Shown: one piece after another, positions 59,299 through 64,000 of the stretch
Layout of the letters: every line of letters begins with the position of its first letter
How positions within the stretch are numbered: position 1 is the first letter of the stretch
Assembly (NCBI RefSeq): GCF_019734195.1
Contig: NZ_JAASHM010000002.1
Span: 45,585 to 109,584 of the forward strand
DNA: 64,000 nucleotides
Reading direction: 5' to 3'
Source: Clostridium sp. K13
GTDB lineage: Bacteria; Bacillota; Clostridia; Clostridiales; Clostridiaceae
The notes under the pieces: generated by a model
What the model was told of the DNA's origin: nothing
Database searches by the model: none
The model's input: only the letters and a program-made list of their open reading frames with translations
Program-made: the position numbers and the translations under genes

Positions 59299-61530
59299 AT
59301 GGAAATATTAGAAGGCTTAGTAGAGGCAATAATATTTAAAAGTGATGATAGTGGATATATAGTAGCAAAAGTTACAGCTAATAAAGAGGTAATAACTATT
59401 GTTGGAATAATGCCTTTAATTAAAGAAGGTCAACAAATAGAGATAAAAGGAAATTGGATAAATCATAAACAATTTGGAAGGCAATTTAGTGTAGAAGAGT
59501 ATAAAGAGCTATTACCAACTTCGGCTAAGGAAATAGAGAAATATCTTAGCACAGGAATAATACATGGTATAGGGCCTGTTACTGCTAAAAAAATAGTAAA
59601 GGCATTTGGCGTAGAAACATTAGATATATTAGATAATAATATTGAGAGATTAAAAGAGGTTGAGGGAATAGGAGAAAAGAAATTTAATATAATATATGAA
59701 TCATATCTTGAAAGTAAAGAGTTGAAAGATATTATAATGTTTTTTCAAAAACATGGAGTTACAATAAATCAATGTTTAAAAATTTATAAAAAATTTGGGC
59801 CTGATTCTATAGATATAGTTTCAAAAAATCCATATGTATTGAATGATGAAATATCAGGAATTGGATTTTTAACATCAGATAGAATAGCAAAAAGTCTAGG
59901 AATTGAACCACAGTCTGATTTTAGGGTTCAAAGTGGAATAAGATATGTTTTAAATAATTTTTCTGGTCTTGGAAATACATATATGCCTAAAGAGAAACTT
60001 ATTGCAGAGTGTCAAAAGGTTCTTGTGGTTGATAAAGAACTAATAGAGGTTAATATATATAACAGTGTCTTAGAAGGAAAGATAAAAGTTGAAAAAATTA
60101 ATGATATTGAAGCTGTATATTCACTTCCATATTATTTTTGTGAATTAGGAGTTACAAATAAAATTATTACCTTAAGTATAGAAAATTTTCAGACTATAAA
60201 TTCAGATATTTCTTTTGAAATATCTAGTTTTGAGAGCAAAAATAATATTAAATTTGCGGATTCCCAAAAGGATGCAATAATTGGTGCTTTTGAAAATGGA
60301 ATAGAAATAATAACTGGTGGTCCGGGTACTGGAAAAACAACTATAATTAAATGTATAATAGAAATATATGAAAATAATGGGATGAAAGTGCTTTTAGCAG
60401 CACCTACTGGAAGAGCAGCCAAAAGAATGACGGAGTCAACTGGGAGAGAAGCTAAAACTATACATAGATTATTAGAAATGGGTGTTAGTGATGATGAAAA
60501 TTCATTTTTTGGAAAGGGGGAAGGAGAACCTTTAGAGGGAGATGTTATTATAATTGATGAAGCATCTATGATTGATATAATGCTAATGAATAGCCTTTTA
60601 AAGGCTATTAAATTAGGAACTAGAGTTATTATAGTTGGAGATGTGGATCAATTGCCATCTGTAGGTCCTGGAAATGTTTTAAGGGATTTAATAAATAGTG
60701 AATTTATTAAAGTAGTAAGATTAAATGAAATCTTTAGACAAGGAAAAGAGAGCATGATAATTTTAAATGCTCATAAAATTAATAATGGAGAACTACCATA
60801 CTTAAATAAAAAGGGTGGAGATTTCTTTTTTGATAATAGAGAAAATAATGAAGATATTCTAAGCACTATATTAGACTTAGTGAATAGAAGATTGCCAACA
60901 TTTAATTCTAAGTGGAATAAAGTTAAGGATATTCAAATACTATCACCTACAAGAAAGGGTATTTTAGGAGTAGATAATTTAAATAATGAGCTTCAAGCCA
61001 TTTTAAATCCACCAGATAAGTATAAAAAAGAAAAGAAAATTAAAGAAGTTATTTTTAGAGTTGGAGATAAGGTAATGCAAACTAAAAACAATTATTCTTT
61101 AAAATGGAATAGAATAGGTGGATATGGTGATAATGAAGGTGTAGGTGTATTTAATGGAGATATGGGATTTATAGAAGCTATTGATGAAGAGAATAGAACA
61201 GTTACTGTTATTTTTGATGATGAAAGAAGAATTGTATATGACAATGTATATGTTGAAGAATTAGAGTTAGCATATGCTATAACAATACATAAAAGTCAAG
61301 GGAGTGAGTTTAAAGTAGTAATTACTCCAGCTTTTATGGGATCAGCATTTTTAATGAATAGAAATATATTATATACTGGAATAACAAGAGCAAAAGAACT
61401 TGTTGTAGTTGTTGGAAATCAAAAAGCACTAAAATACATGGTAGATAATACAAATAGTATGGAGAGATATTCATCATTGAAAGAGAGAATTTTAGAAATT
61501 GTATCTGATGATAAAATAAGTGAAGAATAG
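59299..61530 (+). CDS. recD2: RecD2-type ATP-dependent DNA helicase
   Basis: RecD2 is a 5'-3' superfamily 1B helicase found in bacteria without RecBCD partners. The 743-residue protein has an N-terminal OB-like extension, helix-hairpin-helix segments (HGIGPVTAKKIVKAFG and EGIGEKKF, about residues 90-130), Walker A GGPGTGKTT (about residues 339-347), Walker B IIDEASM, and the C-terminal UvrD-like motif ITRAKELVVVVG. Length is normal for the family. It starts an operon with the two com genes. Confidence 0.96.
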   Translation: MEILEGLVEAIIFKSDDSGYIVAKVTANKEVITIVGIMPLIKEGQQIEIKGNWINHKQFGRQFSVEEYKELLPTSAKEIEKYLSTGIIHGIGPVTAKKIVKAFGVETLDILDNNIERLKEVEGIGEKKFNIIYESYLESKELKDIIMFFQKHGVTINQCLKIYKKFGPDSIDIVSKNPYVLNDEISGIGFLTSDRIAKSLGIEPQSDFRVQSGIRYVLNNFSGLGNTYMPKEKLIAECQKVLVVDKELIEVNIYNSVLEGKIKVEKINDIEAVYSLPYYFCELGVTNKIITLSIENFQTINSDISFEISSFESKNNIKFADSQKDAIIGAFENGIEIITGGPGTGKTTIIKCIIEIYENNGMKVLLAAPTGRAAKRMTESTGREAKTIHRLLEMGVSDDENSFFGKGEGEPLEGDVIIIDEASMIDIMLMNSLLKAIKLGTRVIIVGDVDQLPSVGPGNVLRDLINSEFIKVVRLNEIFRQGKESMIILNAHKINNGELPYLNKKGGDFFFDNRENNEDILSTILDLVNRRLPTFNSKWNKVKDIQILSPTRKGILGVDNLNNELQAILNPPDKYKKEKKIKEVIFRVGDKVMQTKNNYSLKWNRIGGYGDNEGVGVFNGDMGFIEAIDEENRTVTVIFDDERRIVYDNVYVEELELAYAITIHKSQGSEFKVVITPAFMGSAFLMNRNILYTGITRAKELVVVVGNQKALKYMVDNTNSMERYSSLKERILEIVSDDKISEE

Positions 61531-61548
61531 ATAAATGGAGTCGATACT

Positions 61549-62541
61549 ATGAATTATAAGGAATTGAGTAATATTTTTAAAAAAATAAATAAGTGGTATG
61601 GAAAAAAAACAAAAGTGTTATCTGTAAAAACAAGACCATTTAATACTATAGAGGTTTTTTCTAATATAATAAATAAGACTTTATACGAAAATAAAAATAT
61701 ATTATATGTTTTTTGTAGTGAAGAGAGGGATTATGTAAATGAAAAGAAAAGTAGTTTACGTGAATTGATTGATGAAGCTATAAGTGATAAACAAATAGAA
61801 AATAATTTACAATGTATAGTTATAAGTGAGATAAATAACATAGATATGTTATATGATTTAGTTATATTTGATGATATCACTTTATTTTCAAAGGTAAGTA
61901 ATGAGTATGTTAGAGAGGCTATAGAGAATATATATTGGAAGAGTAACAAAGTTATAATTTATTCTAGTGAATTTATTTTTCCTATAGGAGAAAAGATTGA
62001 AATTCCATATATGTTATCAGAAGAGCCAATGATAGAACCACGATTAATGAGCACAAGAATACGATTAGAAGAAAATATTCCGTTATCATTATTTGAATAT
62101 TTTAAATGGTTTAAGGAAAATAAAAGAATAGTATTGATTGTTGTACCGTCTGAAGAAAAATTAAATAAAGTTTATAATCACTATTATGAAGTTTTGAGGA
62201 AGTTAGGTATTAGGGTTGTTAGATATAATAAGAATCAAAATTTTAGTTTTGTAAAAGAAATAATGGATGGATATAGTGATTCATTATTTATAATTACTAA
62301 TAATTGTGGTCAATACATGAATAATATTCCCAATGTAAATATAATAGTATTATTTGCTGATGATATTTACTATTCCTATAAAAAGATAGTTTATATGTGT
62401 GGTTCAATTAATAGTATAAGTGAGATTCAATCAGAATTAATCCTTGTATCAAAAGAAATTTCAGAGGATATAGATAATGCAAAAAATATTACTAGAGAAT
62501 TTAATAAAGTATTATGGGAAAAACAATATTTAAGATCATAA
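61549..62541 (+). CDS. Degenerate ComFA-like helicase protein
   Basis: The 330-residue protein has the outline of ComFA, the ATPase of DNA uptake, but not its motifs. Its C-terminal half follows the helicase domain 2 pattern, including IPNVNIIVLFADD where ComFA has IPNVNV-V-LGADH, and the motif VI position reads YMCGSINS instead of a QIAGRVGR-type sequence. No Walker A P-loop is present and the Walker B-like site reads VIFDDI. Thus ATP hydrolysis is unlikely. It sits between recD2 and comFC, the place where comFA would be, and overlaps comFC. Confidence 0.65.
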   Translation: MNYKELSNIFKKINKWYGKKTKVLSVKTRPFNTIEVFSNIINKTLYENKNILYVFCSEERDYVNEKKSSLRELIDEAISDKQIENNLQCIVISEINNIDMLYDLVIFDDITLFSKVSNEYVREAIENIYWKSNKVIIYSSEFIFPIGEKIEIPYMLSEEPMIEPRLMSTRIRLEENIPLSLFEYFKWFKENKRIVLIVVPSEEKLNKVYNHYYEVLRKLGIRVVRYNKNQNFSFVKEIMDGYSDSLFIITNNCGQYMNNIPNVNIIVLFADDIYYSYKKIVYMCGSINSISEIQSELILVSKEISEDIDNAKNITREFNKVLWEKQYLRS

Positions 62542-63230
62542 GGAAGATTAAAAGTTCCAATTCAATTAATAATAGTTATAAGTTATATGGTAAAATCTTG
62601 TATTATATGTTGAAAGTATATAATGAAATTTTAGATATAATATATCCACTAGAGGATAAATGTATAATTTGTAATAATGATGGATTTATAGGAATATGTC
62701 CATGTTGCAAGGGAAGTATTAATAGAGCAATGTTTGAAAATGATAATTTATCCTATGGTTTTTATGGCGGTATATTAAAAAGGTTAATTTTAGAGTTTAA
62801 GTATGAAAGTAATTATACCGCAGGTTATTTATTAGCAAACTTTTTGATGGAAATAATAAAAGAAAATAACATAAATGCAGATGTTATTTGTTATGTTCCT
62901 ATGACAAAAAAAGCTGAAAAAAAGAGGGGTTTTAATCAGTGTAAGTTAATTGCAAAGATTATAAGTAATAATATGAATATACCGGTGAGTAATTGCATTA
63001 AAAAGATAAAAAACACTAAAGAACAAAAGACATTGAGTAAAGAAGAACGAATTAAAAATCTAAAGGGCGTTTTTAAAGTTAATGACAGTGATTATATAAA
63101 TAATAAAAATATTATATTAATTGATGATGTAATTACTACAGGAGCTACTATTAGTGAATGTAAAAATATATTAAAAAAATCAGGAGCAAAAAAAATTATA
63201 GTATTGACAATTGCTAAAAGCAATATATAA
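62514..63230 (+). CDS. comFC: ComFC-type phosphoribosyltransferase-fold protein
   Basis: ComFC is needed for natural transformation in other Firmicutes. The protein has a four-Cys zinc-finger-like N-terminal region (CIICNN and CPCCKG), the YGGILKRLILEFKY signature and the PRPP-binding motif IILIDDVITTGATISECKNIL near the end. ATG 62514 overlaps the preceding gene by 28 bp and gives 238 residues; an alternative ATG at 62607 would give 207 and fit the family N-terminus better, but neither has a good ribosome site. Its end contains the promoter of the raiA-motif RNA. Confidence 0.88.
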   Translation: MGKTIFKIIRKIKSSNSINNSYKLYGKILYYMLKVYNEILDIIYPLEDKCIICNNDGFIGICPCCKGSINRAMFENDNLSYGFYGGILKRLILEFKYESNYTAGYLLANFLMEIIKENNINADVICYVPMTKKAEKKRGFNQCKLIAKIISNNMNIPVSNCIKKIKNTKEQKTLSKEERIKNLKGVFKVNDSDYINNKNIILIDDVITTGATISECKNILKKSGAKKIIVLTIAKSNI

Positions 63231-63231
63231 T
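63204..63231 (+). promoter_or_regulatory. Promoter of the raiA-motif RNA
   Basis: TTGACA (63204-63209), 16 bp and TATAAT (63226-63231) overlap the last codons and stop of comFC. Confidence 0.7.
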
Positions 63232-63238
63232 AGTAATG

Positions 63239-63445
63239 TAAAGTTAGGTCTGTGGATGAAAGTCGATGCCAGTCGCAGGCAAAACGATCCACGTAAGTTA
63301 AACAAAGTTTTAATGAGCATGGTGCGGTATAGAGGTAAGTCCTGCCAGTAGAGATACTGAGAGTGTTAGTAGTGAGAGGTTAATTCCGGGTAGCAAAAGC
63401 TCCAGCAGGCGAGTGTGGGGTCAAAATCCAGGTCAGCTAACTTTA
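63239..63445 (+). ncRNA. raiA-motif structured RNA
   Basis: A GC-richer, clearly structured segment of about 205 nt lies between comFC and hpf (raiA). Its ends pair (AAAGTTAG with CTAACTTT), and internal segments such as GTGGAT/ATCCAC and the ATTCCGGGTAGCAAAAGCTC stretch look like a conserved RNA. This position directly upstream of hpf/raiA and downstream of comF is that of the raiA motif RNA described in Firmicutes and linked to sporulation and aggregation in clostridia. Recognition is by position and general look, not by a covariance search. Confidence 0.8.
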
Positions 63446-63450
63446 TAAAA

Positions 63451-63484
63451 AAACATCAATTCTTATGAATTGATGTTTTTTTAT
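63451..63484 (+). terminator. Terminator after the raiA-motif RNA
   Basis: AAACATCAATTC pairs with GAATTGATGTTT and runs into T residues. It separates the RNA from hpf. Confidence 0.9.
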
Positions 63485-63667
63485 TTTTAATAATGAGATA
63501 AATGAAGATAGGACGAGTTATGTAGAGTAAATAAGTTTAAATTTTCTGTAAATTCAGAAAACGGTCTTTGAGGAATAATATTTAAGATGGTAAAATATAT
63601 ATATAAAACAAATATATATTGAAATCTTAAATAGTATAATTATAACTTAAAGAGAGGGGCTGACCTT

Positions 63668-64000
63668 ATGAGAGTAACAGTAATAGGAAAGAACATTGAC
63701 GTGACACCAGCATTAAAGGAGATAGTAGAAAGAAAGATTTCAAAATTAGACAGATATTTTTCACCAGAAGTAGCGGCAAGAGCCACATTAACTGTTCAAA
63801 AGAATAGCCAAATTTTTGAGGTAACAATACCGTTTAATGGTGTAATTTTAAGATGTGAAGAATCAACAGATGATATGTACAAGTCTATTGATTTAGTAGA
63901 AACAAAATTAGAGAGACAAATAAGAAAGCAAAGAACTAAGTTACAAAGAAGAAATAATGAATCTTTAAGATTTAATAGTTTTGATGAAGTTGCATTTGAA
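63668..64000 (+). CDS. hpf: Ribosome hibernation promoting factor, 3' end cut by the window
   Basis: HPF binds the ribosome and, in its long form, joins 70S particles into inactive 100S dimers in stationary cells. The visible 111 residues contain the N-terminal domain: MRVTVIGKNIDVTPALKEIV, the LDRYF and CEESTDDMYKSIDLVETKLERQIRK segments. The reading frame is still open at the window edge beyond the length of a short HPF domain, which fits the long form. Start ATG behind GAGAGGGG. A TATAAT at 63635-63640 may be its -10. Confidence 0.96.
   Translation, partial: MRVTVIGKNIDVTPALKEIVERKISKLDRYFSPEVAARATLTVQKNSQIFEVTIPFNGVILRCEESTDDMYKSIDLVETKLERQIRKQRTKLQRRNNESLRFNSFDEVAFE

Overview
The window is a 64 kb stretch of a low-GC, AT-rich chromosome from a spore-forming anaerobe of the Clostridium sensu stricto type. 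The evidence is the very AT-rich coding bias, Gram-positive style ribosome binding sites with many TTG/GTG starts, many sporulation genes (yabG, spoIIR, spoIID, spoIIQ, spoIIID, yyaC, three cotS-family genes), a thiolase with a clostridial-type promoter, and a gene order (rho-rpmE-tdk-prmC-prfA-tsaC-rpiB-upp-atp-ywmB-murA-spoIID-spoIIQ-spoIIID-mbl) shared with Bacillus/Clostridium core chromosomes. I cannot name the species.

Layout. 1-2.6 kb: the 3' part of a 23S rRNA gene followed directly by tRNA-Asn, with no 5S gene between. 2.8-7.8 kb: a tldD/tldE pair with an FAD oxidoreductase, then an SGNH hydrolase and a RusA-like nuclease with a zinc ribbon on the minus strand. 8.1-11.6 kb: tsaD, a membrane-anchored alpha/beta-hydrolase lacking its nucleophile, and an HtrA protease. 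11.6-18 kb: a spore-coat locus of two GT4 glycosyltransferases (minus) interleaved with three CotS-family kinases and one degenerate relative (plus). 18-28.5 kb: yabG, veg, a SPOCS/LysM spore protein, cphB-cphA (cyanophycin breakdown and synthesis), ispE, spoIIR, a PP-loop tRNA-sulfurtransferase-like gene and two small genes. 28.6-41.4 kb: pyrG, rho, rpmE, tdk, a yqhQ-prmC fusion, prfA, tsaC, rpiB, upp, a dCMP deaminase and thlA. 42-48.7 kb: the complete F-type ATP synthase operon atpIBEFHAGDC. 48.9-55.1 kb: ywmB, murA, spoIID, spoIIQ, spoIIID, mbl, yyaC. 55.5-56.1 kb: six tRNA genes (Tyr-Thr-Tyr-Val-Thr-Tyr). 56.1-64 kb: a SAM-I riboswitch with metK, nagA, recD2, a degenerate comFA-like gene, comFC, a raiA-motif structured RNA and the start of hpf.

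The least explained material lies between genes. (1) A family of about 300-bp elements built from many small hairpins occurs four times (6463-6606, 34806-35110, 39238-39383, 57690-57995): two near-full copies in opposite orientation, one internally deleted copy and one divergent copy carrying 7-nt tandem repeats. Similar 7-nt repeats and the GCGAAGC mini-hairpin appear inside an enlarged arm of the metK SAM riboswitch. (2) A predicted antisense small RNA with its own promoter and terminator lies at 19471-19593. (3) A 46-bp near-perfect palindrome overlaps the thlA promoter and start site. (4) The atp operon has a structured leader. (5) The raiA-motif RNA starts from a promoter overlapping the end of comFC.

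Much of the rest is core metabolism, translation and sporulation. The accessory themes are spore-coat modification (CotS/GT4), nitrogen storage as cyanophycin beside sporulation genes, and several proteins that keep a fold but have lost catalytic residues (alpha/beta-hydrolase, CotS relative, ComFA-like, SpoIIQ). All assignments come from reading motifs and context by eye; no database search was possible.
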